From Lateolabrax maculatus (Eukaryota > Chordata > Actinopteri > Acropomatiformes > Lateolabracidae), in NCBI GenBank assembly GCA_031216445.1, contig CM062198.1, positions 1,984,001 to 2,048,000 on the forward strand: DNA of 64,000 nt, given 5' to 3'. Positions within the stretch are counted from its first letter, which is position 1. Every line of letters starts with the position of its first letter. The notes beneath the pieces are model-generated. The model was not told where the DNA came from. It saw only the letters and a program-made list of their open reading frames with translations, and made no database searches. The translations under genes and the position numbers were made by a program. This document shows, piece by piece, positions 31,640 to 42,864 of this stretch.

Positions 31640-34064
31640 CCATGTCATCATTTCAGATATTGAGGGAGGAATTGAGGAAAGTCAGAAAAGGGAAAGTGAG
31701 GGAAGAGAGGACAAGGAGGGTGAAGACTGTGAGGAGATTGAGAGTGGCCTATAAGACAATAAGCCAGGAATCAATGCGCAGGGTCCAAGTGAGCCAGGAG
31801 CCAGTGAGAAAGACCTGAGGGAAGAATTAAAAAAACAAATAGATAGACAAGAAGGTTATAGGCAGCCCTAATATGACAGAAAAGAATGAATCTGGCCTTA
31901 AGGAAAAAGAATACAGTCTTGGAAAAGAAATTTGCAGCAATTTTCTCTAAAGATCAGATAAAAGCAATCAGTATGAAGAGTAAGAGGGGCATGAGATGGG
32001 GGAATCAAATCCTTAAAAAAGCCATAAAACTCTGTTTTGCCACAGGCTCAACTGGCTACAGGCTGCTTCAAGACATGGAAATTCCTCTCCCTGACAAAGC
32101 GTCTTGAGATAACTTTTGTTATGATTTGGCGCTATACAAATAAAATTGACTTGACTTGACTTGACATCAGAACCCTGCAAAGAAGACTGCAGCATTTAAA
32201 AATGGAACAAGGGATTTTAGGGGAGGTGTTTGACATGCTGAAACTGAAGGTATATGGCCTGACAGAGATGGAGAGGGAGTGTGTGCTGACTCTGGATGAG
32301 ATGGGAATCACACCAAGCGTGGAGCTGCACCTGGGATCAGAGAAGCTCTATGGGGATGTGACGTTGCCTGGCCACACAGGACAAGCAACACATGCGTGTG
32401 TTTTTATATTGGCAGACAGCACAACAGGGTGGAAACAAGTAGTGGTTTACCATTACACTGGCAATTCAATAAATGGGGCAAATTACAAACCCATTACATT
32501 GGACATCATTGACAAAGCAGCTTCCATAGGGCTACATGTGATCAACGTCACCACCGACATGGGCAGCTCTAATCGAGCAATGTGGAAGGGCTTTGGAGTG
32601 GACCACAACCAAACGTCTGTCCCGCATCCAACAAGACCAGACAGGAGGCTGTACTTCATGCCAGACATCTCACATTTGGTGAAGAACCTGAAGAGTGCCC
32701 TGGTCCGTGGACAGACATTTACAATCCCACCAGATACAGTTGAGAGGGAGAACCTCTCCTCCAATGAGGTGTCAATTGGTCCTTTGAAAGATTTGGTGGA
32801 TTTTCAAGAGGGAATGGCATTGAAAATTGCTCCAAATTTATCATGTAAAACCCTTCGGCCCAGTCATTTTGATAAGATGAAGGTGGGCCCTGCATTGAGT
32901 AGCTTCAGCAAGGCAACGAGTGCTGGCCTGAAATATATGGTGGAGCAAGAACAGCGACCCCCCTCTTACCGGACAACAGCATGGCTCCTGGAGCAGGTGG
33001 TCATTGGTTTTACATCATGTCCTCTCGCCACCCAGTAATGGCACTGAGCAGGCACAAGATGGAGGAGTACCAAAAGGCCATAAAGTGCCTCCATGACATG
33101 ATCCAACTGTTCCGAGGGCGGAAGATTGGACGACAGAGTAGCTGGAAGCCTGTGCAAACAGGGGTTGTGATGGCAACATCTACAATACTGTCCCTCCAAG
33201 AAGACATGCTTGCCAAGAAGACTGTCTTGAAAATCTATTCAGCTGCATAAGACAGAGGAATCCAGTCCCAACTCTAGTGGAGTTTCACCAGGCACTGCGA
33301 TCAGTATCAGTTGGGCAGTTTCTTGCAACAGTGAAATCAGGAAGCTATCAGGAGGATGACAACTTCCTGGACACAAAAGAGACATTTCCCAGTCCTGGCC
33401 TGCACCTGACCTCACAAAAAACGAAACCCGTGCTCTCTATCATCTTACAGGCTACATTGTGAATAAAGTAATCAGATATTCCAACATTTGTGATGAATGC
33501 CTAAACGCAATTAAGCTCAAGGATGAGAGTCCTGAAGGAGAGCACATTATTTTACTGAAGCTGAAGGAATTCAAGCCTAGTGTTTTTTTGTCGGGCGTCA
33601 CAAGAGGCCTTTGATCTAGTCTGGCAAATCGAGGAACTGTTCCGAACCAGGACCAGTGCTTCCCTAATGGAGCTTCCAAAGGCAATGGATTTGCTGGAGA
33701 GACAGGTTAGGCTCTTGGACAGCAGGCTTCCCTCATGCCATGATGTACAGAAAAAATAACCAACAGATACATCAGGCTGAGGTTAAGAACATCCGTGCTG
33801 AAAGAAAAAAAGTCCTTTCCGACAATGGGCATCTTGGCAGTAAAAGCCAGACAAAAAGTGCAAAGAAGAACCAGCAGAGCCAAGAAACATCTAGGCCTAC
33901 AACAAGCAGGCCCCCACCAAACACAGTGATAGTTGCTATGGAGGTGCTTGGTCTGACCCTTGCTCCTACAAATGTCCCACCACCTAGCGTAGCTTCAGCT
34001 TCAATAGGTATGGAGGGCCTGTTTTTGTGTCCCTTTTCTTATGTTTACACTGGTTTGTGGTAAC
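31640..34064 (+). pseudogene. P-element / THAP9-like transposase gene, broken
   Basis: The plus-strand pieces follow the order of P-superfamily transposases. An acidic or coiled-coil lead-in (31660-31860) is followed by KKNTVLEKKFAAIFSKDQIK and GNQILKKAIKLCFATGSTGY (31886-32095). A 70-bp LINE-A tail interrupts, then IRTLQRRLQHLKM resumes. Frame 32202-33038 has EVFDMLKLKVYGL and ECVLTLDEMGITPSVE with the first catalytic-type Asp, LYGDVTLPGHTG, NVTTDMGSSNRAMWKGFG with a second conserved Asp, and LRPSHFDKMKVG. A frameshift near 33000 leads to HWFYIMSSRHPVM, NLFSCIRQRNPVPT-like residues and GYIVNKVIRYSNICDECLN. A tail rich in Lys and Pro runs to about 34007. No THAP zinc finger is visible. In known members the protein cuts and joins transposon DNA. 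Frameshifts, stops and the LINE insertion show it is dead. Confidence 0.82.
32096..32165 (+). mobile_element. LINE-A 3' tail inserted in the P-like gene
   Basis: AAAGCGTCTTGAGATAACTT through GGCGCTATACAAATAAAATT and TTGACTTGACTTGAC. Only 70 bp of LINE-A is present. It splits the transposase reading between PLPDKA and IRTLQRR, so it landed after the P-like element. The flanking GAC overlaps the tail, so the target duplication cannot be fixed. Confidence 0.9.
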
Positions 34065-34800
34065 TTTGGAACTTGACAGACAATGATTTTCTGACTAATT
34101 TCAGACCATATTTTATTTTATTTTAATCTTACAGCCTCATCATCACCCCACCAGTTCCAGTACTCCACCATTTCAATAGCCCCACTTACCAGCTTCTTCA
34201 TTGCTCCACCGCTTACAGGAATGGCAAGCTCCACCACCCTCACCATCGCTCCACCAGCTTCTCCATTGCTCCACCAACCCCACTGAAAAACTGGTCATCT
34301 TTCCACCAGCCTGGTTATAGCTCAACCAGCTGGTCATCGCTACTGCAGTCTCTCCAATTCTACACCAGCCTCTCCATCGCTCCTACACAAATGGTAAGTT
34401 GCTTTATCACATATTTAATAAGAATTATGCACTAACAGTATTAGTTGCAACATTATTGAAACAAAATCAGTTGTGAAAATTATTTTGTGAGTACTTTCAG
34501 ACAATAACACTCGCCTTCTTTAATACTACAGCCTGGTCCATCTTCCACCAACCTGGTCATCGCTCAACTTGCCTGTCCATCGCTCCTACACAAATGGTAA
34601 GTTGCTTTATCACATAAGAATTATGCATTTACAGTATTAGGTGCAACATTATTATTATTATTTAATACTACAGCATTTCAATCGCTCCACAAGCCTCCCC
34701 ATCGCTCCACCAGCATCACTCCACCAGCCTCCCCATCGCTCCACCAGCCTGTCCATCAACACTGAACATTTAATAGCCAATAATGTGTGTTACTAACGCA
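34008..34800 (+). repeat. Duplicated exon-like units rich in CCATCGCTCCACC phrases
   Basis: After a possible donor (ATAG/GTATGG at 34007/34008), three acceptor-like sites (CAG at 34134, 34531 and 34673, each after a TTTAAT-rich tract) precede blocks of CCATCGCTCCACCAGC-type repeats. The first two blocks end in ACACAAATG/GTAAGTTGCTT at 34393/34394 and 34596/34597. Exon-like block 34135-34393 is open for 86 codons in one frame. In the frame that continues the upstream Ser/Pro-rich reading it is open for about 51 codons before a TGA. The repeated donors and introns show a tandem duplication of roughly 200 bp. It may be the old 3' end of the P-like gene or unrelated minisatellite. Confidence 0.55.
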
Positions 34801-34818
34801 ACATATTTTCCCATAGGT

Positions 34819-35163
34819 TTGTGCTTTTTTGCTTTCTCTCTTTCTGCAGGTGTTTCTGCCTCTGGAGCTGTAGAGTCTGGATCTGTGACTGCCCCCATGT
34901 TCCTGCTCCACACTCACTGCTACAGTTATTATTAGTAGTATGATTTGTTGTCTGTCTGCTCTTTCTACCCTCTCCCCGTCTCACAACAAAACTCGGTCGA
35001 GGAAGATGGCCAAATATGACTGAAACCAGTCTAATGCAGGTCCTTTGACGCTAATCAAGTGCTTGCTCATGGTGGGAATTGTTGGGTCTCTGTAAATAAT
35101 ATTTTAAAGAGTAAGAGTACTTTTGTTATGATTTGGCGCTATACAAATAAAAATTGACTTTTG
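34819..35163 (+). mobile_element. LINE-A 3' UTR fragment
   Basis: Matches other LINE-A 3' UTRs: TCTGCCTCTGGAGCTGTAGA, CCCATGTTCCTGCTCCACAC, AGTGCTTGCTCATGGTGGGA and the terminal GGCGCTATACAAATAAAAAT. The TTGACT tail is cut to one unit and several internal stretches are deleted. Confidence 0.85.
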
Positions 35164-35725
35164 CCTAATAAACGATGTGTGTAATGTTTATCATCTAGTT
35201 GAGCTAGCTACTATTCATTGAAACCATATGTACTAATACGTTCGAAATGAGGTGTTGCTAACTTTAATAATAAATCCGATAAACAAAGATACATTTTATA
35301 TGCCAACGAACACCAATAACTGCAATTAATTTAAGGTAAATGTAGGCCACCGGACATCTGGTTATGGTAGCTAGCGAAGCGTTGCTAATGTTGTCTAACA
35401 GCATTTAGAGTCTAACGAGCTATTATCTTACGATAAACATTTACTAAAGGTGGCTACATAAAATACCATTATTGACTATATTCATAAGAGGTCCGCTAAT
35501 GCGTTAAAATGTCAATAAATGTAGTAATTTCATTAACTTACCAGCGATCCTGCTTGGGCAACACTGAAAATGAATGAGCTCCAACACTGGAACTATACAG
35601 TGTTTGGAACTACTGGTCTCCCCATGAGTCACGTTACTTCCGCATTCCACAATTATAACGGAGGCCTATAGGAGTGGCGCTGACCCTCACCATCTGAGCC
35701 AGAAGCTCCTCTGCTTGCACCCTGT
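35164..35725. other. No gene supported
   Basis: Non-coding. The piece around 35350-35420 (GGTAGCTAGCGAAGC, TAACGAGCTATTATC) looks like upstream or intronic sequence of unknown origin. No repeat ends were defined. Confidence 0.35.
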
Positions 35726-36163
35726 TTAGTTTGCTCTCTTTCTCTGTGCTTCTGAGCCAGAGCAGCAGCAGCATACAAAATAAAATAAAATCCTGTTTTT
35801 TTTTTCTATCCCTTTTACTTCAGTTTGTTTTTCAGTAGGCAAAACAAACTTAAGTGGGTAGAGTGGAAGTGCTAACTTCCCAGTTAAGCGTTCTGAAAGA
35901 GGTATCCCAACCTCGGCTATAGTTGCTATTAGACATTGTGGGGACAGAGTTTTACCTGGGCGCTTTGCCCAACCATACATCATCGCTTTTGCACAAGCTT
36001 TGATATCATTAACATGACTCTGTTTGATTTTCGTCATTTCTGCGGCGCCAGTTTGCAACACAGTTTCCAACATAGGCATATGACATGCAACAACATACTT
36101 AGCACTTTGTTCTATTACTTCTCTCAACTCTTCTGAGCCCGTCGCTGCGTTTGTCATCCACAT
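35726..36163 (-). CDS. Unrecognised 145-codon open frame
   Basis: The frame starts MWMTNAATGSEELREVIEQS and continues with TVLQTGAAEMTKIKQ, a basic patch WAKRPGKTLSPQ, and a C-terminal segment rich in Cys and Lys (FVCCCCSGS). It looks soluble and mildly helical for its first ~70 residues. I do not recognise a family. It lies next to LTR-like sequence on the opposite strand, so it may be a chance frame or part of an element. No splice sites or second copy were seen. Confidence 0.25.
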   Translation of the reverse strand: MWMTNAATGSEELREVIEQSAKYVVACHMPMLETVLQTGAAEMTKIKQSHVNDIKACAKAMMYGWAKRPGKTLSPQCLIATIAEVGIPLSERLTGKLALPLYPLKFVLPTEKQTEVKGIEKKNRILFYFVCCCCSGSEAQRKRAN

Positions 36164-36735
36164 TCACACCACAACGCTGATAGCCACTGCCAGCCACACT
36201 CTTATACAGTCTTTCATGTATTTAAAATCCCAGGATGGATTCTTTGTTACCTGTGAGGTGTCTGAGCTGAGAGATGTCTCTCCCATGTGGATCCAATGTT
36301 TAGATACTTGTGTGGATCCAATGTTTAGATACTTGTGTGTGAAATGTTTAGATAAGCCTATGTCCAAGGTCTGGCTACTTTCATAGATGGGTGCCCCTTG
36401 GGGGTTGTTTTTCTAAAGTTCCAAAGAGAGGAGATCAGTTTTAACATGAACCATATGTTCACACCTTCCCTTTTTGTAAAAATAGCCATATATGGTTATG
36501 AGGTTGGCTCTGAGCCTATCTTGTTACCACACATTAGCTATACCATGAGGCTTTAAAAGGTGTAGTTTGAGTGGAAAACGGGAGAGATTCACATTGGCTT
36601 CGGATCCTCTCACAGGCAATCTTTGGTGCTTGTTTTGATGCTGTACTTTTTGTAATAAACCTTTTTATACAATTAAGTCGGTGTCAGCGGAGATTCCTTC
36701 ATCATCATCACATCATCGCTACAGAAGATACAACA
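36164..36735 (+). mobile_element. Probable LTR-like region
   Basis: The features resemble an LTR read on the plus strand: tandem 25-bp units, a TATA-like CTTTAAAAGG at about 36551, an AATAAA signal at about 36654, then CGGTGTCAGCGGAGATTCC and an end near CATCATCGCTACA at 36722. I could not define the 5' boundary or a target duplication. It is not the same family as the ERV-1 LTRs. Confidence 0.4.
36286..36354. repeat. 25-bp perfect tandem duplication plus partial third unit
   Basis: TGTGGATCCAATGTTTAGAT followed by ACTTG occurs at 36286-36310 and again at 36311-36335. A shortened third unit with AAATGTTTAGATA follows. Such short tandem units are common in LTR U3 regions. Confidence 0.9.
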
Positions 36736-37064
36736 CCTGGATTTGTGTTCATGTTAGCTAATATTAGCTTATTTTTATCAAACGACCCTTGATATGGCCA
36801 TTCTGACCTTCCATTCACACATGAGCGCTGTGAAAGGAATCACATGATTCCACCCTTCTTGTCTTCTTACTATTCCTGCAGGTATGTGTGGGCAAAACAT
36901 GGTTTTAAACTGTGTTGTGGGATTTTTTTTATTCTGTAACTGTGTGCGTGTTTGCTGGAGAGAGTGACCTTGTGCCTGTGCATCTGTTCTTTACCAATTC
37001 TGTCTGAACTTCTGCTTTAGACTGATTGTTACCAATATTGATAGCATACACATTAAAACATTAA
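36736..37064. other. No gene supported
   Basis: Non-coding, AT-rich. Confidence 0.4.
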
Positions 37065-37245
37065 TACATCAATACATCATTACATTACATACATATCAAT
37101 AAAACACTGCTGCAGCATCATGAGTCTCCATACTTCTGTTATTTACTTATTTCAATCACCCCTCTGAAGTACAATAAGTGCAACCCCGAAAGTTAACACC
37201 TTGTGTACACAATAATATTCAGTGCCTAGGCCTCTGTGCCACCAG
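37065..37245 (-). repeat. Unnamed repeat, copy 2, with locally inverted segment
   Basis: The reverse complement of 14730-14870 is recognisable: AAAACACTGCTGCAGCATCA, GTGCAACCCCGAAAG and AGGCCTCTGTGCCA. The segment 37151-37173 between ACTTAT and ATAAGT keeps the plus-strand orientation seen in copy 1 even though both flanks are reversed. This copy also has an extra ~35 bases around 37195-37225. Confidence 0.8.
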
Positions 37246-37484
37246 CAAAAAAGAGCCTCTCATTTCTCGACGGTCACAGACTCACTACTGGTCTTAATTA
37301 ACCGAAATAAACCTCTTTGTGCTTACCACGTTACATCTTCCCACGGGCTTAACCCCACTGTGTGTCTTGTCTGTGTTGGGCACAACCATCAGTTGCCGCT
37401 GAAGAAAACCACCAAATTCCTCACCACAGTCTTTTCTCTCTAAAATCCACCTCCAACTACAAACTAACACAGTTTAGTTTAGTT
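37246..37484. other. No gene supported
   Basis: Short spacer with a chance frame of 73 codons. Confidence 0.4.
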
Positions 37485-38499
37485 TTATGGAATATCATAG
37501 CACAGAGACAGCACTGGTGAAAGTGACAAACGACCTTTTGATTGCGTCAGATAAAGGAATTGTCTCTGTACTTGTTCTGTTAGATCTTAGTGCCGCTTTC
37601 GATACCATTGACCATTGTATCCTATTACAGAGACTGGAGCATTTGATTGGCGTCAAAGGACCCGCACTAAGCTGGTTTCAGTCGTATTTATCAGATAGAT
37701 TTCAGTTTGTCCATGTAAATGATGAATCCACCGTGCACACGGAAGTTAGTCATGGAGTTCCACAAGGTGCAGTGCTCGGACCACTTTTATTTACCTCGTA
37801 TATGCTTCCTTTAGGCAATATTATCAGGAAACACTCCATAAACTTTCACTCCTATGCAGATGATACTCAGTTATACTGGCTCAGGTGAGTCCTGAACCAT
37901 CCCTTAGTTATGCTGTTATAGGCTTAAGACTGCCGGGGGACTTCCTAGGACGCACTGAGCTTCTCTCTCCTCCTCTCCCTCTCTATCTGTACGCATTCCT
38001 ATCCCACTAATACAGGTTACCAACTCCTCTTCTTCCTGGTAGTCCTTGTGCTTTCTGTGCTTTTTCGCCTTCTCACTTTCTGCAGGTATTTCCGCCCCTG
38101 GAGCTGTAGATTCTGGATCTGTGATTGCCGGCCGTCTACTGCCCCCATGTTCCTGCTCCACACTCACTGCTGCAGTTGTTATTATTATTAGTCTGATTTG
38201 TTGTCTCTCCTCCTGTTCTGTCTCCTCTCTCCCCCTCTCTCCTCCCCTTTCAACCCAACTCGGTTGATGCAGATGGCCGCCCATCCAGAGCCTGGTTCTG
38301 CTCGAGGTTTCTACCTGTTAAACAGGAGTTTTTCCTCGCCACTGTCGCCAAGTGCTTGCTCATGGTGGGAACTGTTGGGTCTCTGTAAATAATATTTTAA
38401 AGAGTATGGTCTAGACCTACTCTATGTGAAAGCGTCTTGAGATAACTTTTGTTATGATTTGGCGCTATACAAATAAAATTGACTTGACTTGACTTGACT
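37485..38499 (+). mobile_element. LINE-A copy with internal deletion
   Basis: Frame 37487-37888 starts with YHSTETALVKVTNDLL. It has the catalytic VLLDLSAAFDTIDHC, GVPQGAVLGPLLF and HSYADDTQLY, so the RT palm is complete. Immediately after Y-A-D-D-T-Q-L-Y the sequence jumps to GGCTCAGGTGAGTCCTGAAC, the start of the 3' UTR, so about 700 bp of C-terminal coding is deleted. The 3' UTR (37880-38499) is complete to the TTGACT tail. A 122-codon frame runs antisense through the 3' UTR (37916-38284), as in the copy at 23529-23897. The endonuclease and early RT are missing. Confidence 0.88.
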
Positions 38500-39275
38500 C
38501 CTGGTGTGTGAGTGTGCTTTGGCAGATTTGTAGGTGTGATAGGACCTGAGCTTGGTTTCGAATATTCTGACAGCATGGGGCATCCTTTCTCCCGGATCAA
38601 CAATCCTTTACTGATGTATCTCTTGTTTAAAGCAGAGTCTGTCCACACACACCCCACTCACACACATTTTCTATTGTTAGGAAGGTTATTATTTCCTCTT
38701 CACAGTCAATTGGTTTGAGAGGTCACACTGCTGTGGCAGACAAGCTCATACTTGTCTAAATATTAATTTGATGCATGAGGCAGGACCAGGAATGATTCAG
38801 CAGCAGAATATTAAATTGGTTTTTAAATATTATGACTGAGCTGCACATTACTCAGCCTATACGCTCAGTGTAGGAAACCATGTTGAAGTGCAGTGTCGTT
38901 TTAACACAAAGTGGACGTTAGATAAGGAACAAGAGGACTAAGAAGGATTTTTAATGCATGATGTGTAAGATACTAAGATTCCTCAAAACACTTTATTTCC
39001 AGGTTCATTTTTGGAACTATATAAATGAAGCAGCAGGAGGCAACACTACTGTACAATCATCATGTGTGAGTCATCAAATTCAAGAGTCATATTCTTCCAG
39101 TTCAGGTTTTATTCAAATCTATAATGTAAGCTTTAAAACTTTACAGTTTTGAATCAGGATCTTCTGTATTTGGATCACTTAGCTCATGGAAAAAGGTGTG
39201 CCAAATTCAGTAGCTAGACCTGTTATCTCAGTGTGCCAGATATTTAATCGACATTTAGGTACACATAAGCAGAGG
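38500..39275. other. No gene supported
   Basis: Non-coding. No repeats recognised except short AT-rich tracts. Confidence 0.4.
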
Positions 39276-39430
39276 TGTGGACTCGAGTCAGACTGGAGTC
39301 ATGAATCTGATAACTTTAGACTCGACTTGACAAAATCATAAAAGACTCAACAATAATTAGATGAGTATCGGCTCAGACTTCGTATCAGCAGATGCTCAAT
39401 ATTAAAGGACTTGATTGGGACATTCCTGGA
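39276..39430. repeat. Dispersed GACTCGAGTC-type repeat
   Basis: GAGGTGTGGACTCGAGTCAG, then TAGACTCGACTTGACAAAAT. This phrase belongs to a well-known class of fish non-autonomous DNA repeats. Ends and target duplication are not defined. Confidence 0.45.
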
Positions 39431-39889
39431 CCAAAAAAAAAGTTATGGCAGGATGTAACTATTGCAATACAGGAATAAATGCTACTGTTTGTTCTTGTTA
39501 GCAAACTGGACATTTGTATCAAAACATGTGTAGCCCATTGTGTCCCACCCCATAGGACACAATCACAGTATATGTTGGGTGTTCAATTCAACCGGGGGCT
39601 GAAATACGTGAAAAACAGCAAAAATATTCTGGGCTTCTGGCTATTAGCAAGAAAACAAGATAGACTTACAAAAACTGAACAGGAATGTATAGGTGGATGT
39701 TTTTCTCACAAGTTGAAAGCAATACCAGCCACATCCTGTCGTGGATGGTGATTATAAAAGCACTTCTACCACTTCATCACTGATCATGTATAATAACATG
39801 ATTTATGTTACCTTGCTATGTAATTGAGAATTCAGTGGTCTAAGACGTGCGTCAAAATTCCAGGACATCTGACATCTGAAATCTGTAAG
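39431..39889. other. No gene supported
   Basis: A 90-codon frame at 39479-39751 has no domain. ATTGTGTCC and GGACACAAT form a 9-bp-arm inverted repeat at about 39537-39564. Confidence 0.4.
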
Positions 39890-42864
39890 ATCTTGGTGGT
39901 GTCCAGCAAACGATGTGGGCTTCGTAGATAATTGGACCACATTCTGGGGGAGACCTGGTCTGATGAGGAGAGACAGCATTCATCCTACTTTGGATGGTGC
40001 AGCTCTCATATCCAGAAATTTGACCAAGTTTATTAGTGGTCCCACACCGTGACAATACAGAGTTCAGACAAGGAAGCAGAGCTGCAGTCCTACACGCTTC
40101 TCTGTGCCTCCATTAGAGCGGTTACCCACCCAAAACCCCGTAAAAAATCCCATAGAGACTGTGTCTGTCCCCCGACCACTTCAATTAATTAATTCAAATT
40201 AAAACAGAAGAGGAGTTACTTGTAGAAAACTTAATAAAAATTAAAACTACCAGTGTAGTGGTACAACCAAATAAGAGAATTAAATGTGGACTCTTAAACA
40301 TTAGATCTCTGTCGTCTAAAGCTGTGTTAGTCAACGATTTAACATCTGACTATCATATGGATATATTTTGTCTAACTGAAACTTGGCTGTGTCAGGAAGA
40401 ATATGTTAGCCTGAATGAGTCCACTCCTCCTAGTCATATTAATACTCACATTCCTCGAATCACTGGCTTATTAATCAACCCTAAACCTAAACTCAGTTTG
40501 AACTCATTCGAAAGTCTTGTTCTTAGTCTTTCACACCCAACGTGGAAAACTCTACAGCCAATTCTATTTGTCATAGTCTATCGCGCTCCTGGTCCGTATT
40601 CTGAATTTTTAGTAGAATTCTCAGAGTTTTTAACAAGTTTAGTCCTCAAAACAGATAAAGTCATTATTGTAAGTGATATTAATATTCACATGGACGTTGA
40701 TAATGATAGCCTTAGTTCTGCGTTTATCTCACTATTAGATTCGATTGGTTTCTGTGTAAATAAACCCATTCACTGTTTTAACCACACCCTTGATCTTGTT
40801 CTGTCAAATGGAATCGAAATTGAACATTTAATAGTCTTCCCACAAAATCCTGTCTTATCAGACCATTATTTAATAACTTTTGAATTTATATTACTTGACT
40901 ACAGGCCATTAGGCAAACATTCCTTCAGTAGATGCCTGTCTGATAGTGCTGTAGCTAAATTTAAAGAAGTGATTCCATCGGCATTTAATTCAATGCCATG
41001 TCTCAATATAACGGAGGACTCCTATGCTACCTTTAGTCCCTTCCAAATTGATCATCTGGTTGATAGTGCTGCAGGCTCGCTGCGAACGACTCTCAATTCT
41101 ATTACCCCTACGAAAAAGAAGATAATAAAACAAAAGAAATTAGCTCCATGGTATAACTCGTTAACCCTTTTGATACCATTGACCATTGTATCCTATTACA
41201 GAGACTGGAGCATTTGATTGGCGTCAAAGGACCCGCACTAAGCTGGGTTCACTCATATTTATCAGATAGATTTCAGTTTGTCCATGTAAATGATGAATCC
41301 TCCGTGCACATGGAAGTTATTCACGGAATTCCACAATGTTCGGTGCTCGGACCACTTTTATTCACCTTGTATATGCTTCCTTTAGGCAATATTATTAGGA
41401 AACACTCCATAAACTTTCACTACTATGCAGATGATACTCAATTATACTTATCGATAAAGCCAGATGAAACTGATAAGTTAGCCAAGCTTCAGGCATGTAT
41501 TAAGGATATAAAAGACTGGATGACCTGCGATTTTCTGCTGTTAAAATCAAACAAAACTGAAGTTATTGTTGGGTCCTAAACACCTGTGAGACGCACTATG
41601 TATAGATATAGTTACTCTAGATGGCATTGCCCTGGCCTCTAGCACCACTGTAAGGAATCTAGGATGTCTTTTAATACCCATATAAAACAGACTTCAAGGA
41701 CTGCCTTCTTCTACTTACGTAACATTATAAAAATCAGGCATATCCTGTCTTAAAATGATGCAGAAAAACTAGTCCATGCATTTGTTACTTCTAGGTTGGA
41801 TTATTGTAATTCCTTATTATCGGGCTGCCCCGATAAGTCTCTCAAGACTCTCCAGCCAATCCAGAATGTGGCTGCACATGTACTGACAGGAACTAGCAAA
41901 ACAGAACATATTTCTCCAATATTAGCTTCTCTGCACTGGCTCCCTGTGAAATCTAAAATAAAATTTAAAATCCTCCTCCTCACTTACTAAGCTCTTACTG
42001 GTCAGGCGCTATCATATCTTGAAGAGCTGATAGTACTGTATTACCCCACTAGAGCACTACGCTCACAAAATGCAGGGTTACTTGTGGTACCTAAAGTCTC
42101 TAAAAGTAGAATGGGAGCCAGAGCCTTTAGATATCAAGCTCCTCTTCTGTGGAATCAGCTCCCAATTTGGGTTCAGGAGGCAGAGACCCTCTCTTCGTTT
42201 AAGAGTATGCTAAAAATGTTCCTTTTTGATAAAGCTTATAGTTAGGGCTGGCTCAGGCGAGTCCTGAACCATCCCTTAGTTATGCTGCTATAGGCTTAGA
42301 CTGCTGGGGGATTTCCCATGATGCACTGAGCTTTTCTCTCCTCCTCTCCCTCTCTATCCGTACGCATTCCTATCCCACTAATACATGTTACTAACTCCAC
42401 TTCTTCCCGGTAGTTCCTGTGCTTTCTTTGCTTTTTGCCTTCTCATTTTCTGCAGGTATTTCCGCCCCTGGAGCTGTAGATTCTGGATCTGTGATTGCCG
42501 GCCGTCTACTGCCCCCATGTTCCTGCTCCACACTCACTGCTGCAGTTGTTATTATTATTAGTCTGATTTGTTGTCTGTCCTCCTGCTCTGTCTCCCCTCT
42601 CCCCCTCTCTCCTCCCCTTTCAACCCAACTTGGTTGATGCAGATGGCCGCCCATCCAGAGCCCGGTTCTGCTCGAGGTTTCTGCCTGTTAAAAGGTAGTT
42701 TTTCCTCGCCACTATCGCCAAGTGCTTGCTCATGGTGGGAACTGTTGGGTCTCTGTAAATAATATTTTAAAGAGTATGGTCTAGACCTGCTCTATGTGAA
42801 AGTGTCTTGAGATAACTTTTGTTATGGTTTGGTGCTATACAAATAAAATTGACTTGACTTGACT
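39890..42864 (+). mobile_element. LINE-A copy with endonuclease and 3' end
   Basis: This is the most complete 5' part of LINE-A. An ORF1-like or leader stretch (39900-40250) reads DLVWTRRDSIHPT-like and QTRKQSCSPTRFS-like residues. Frame 40258-41217 is an apurinic-type endonuclease: LNIRSLSSKAVLVNDL, catalytic Glu in CLTETWL, VYRAPGPY, VSDINIHMD (usual Gly-Asp-Phe-Asn altered to Ser-Asp-Ile-Asn), and PVLSDHYLITFEF with the catalytic His. After WYNS a deletion joins directly to the middle of the RT. Frame 41214-41579 follows with IPQCSVLGPLLF and HYYADDTQLY. The C-terminal part is frameshifted (41580-42240), then the full 3' UTR and TTGACT tail end at about 42864. The altered Pro-Gln-Cys motif, deletion and frameshifts make it non-functional. 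Confidence 0.87.

Noticed and set aside
34135..34800. CRISPR-like array of CCATCGCTCCACC repeats
   Set aside because: The repeats are irregular in length and spacing, with no conserved spacers, in an animal genome.
37882..38392. Sense frames such as MCFLCFFAFSLSAGIS repeated in four places as a small membrane protein
   Set aside because: All are within LINE-A 3' UTR copies and differ by frame breaks. The hydrophobicity comes from pyrimidine-rich UTR.
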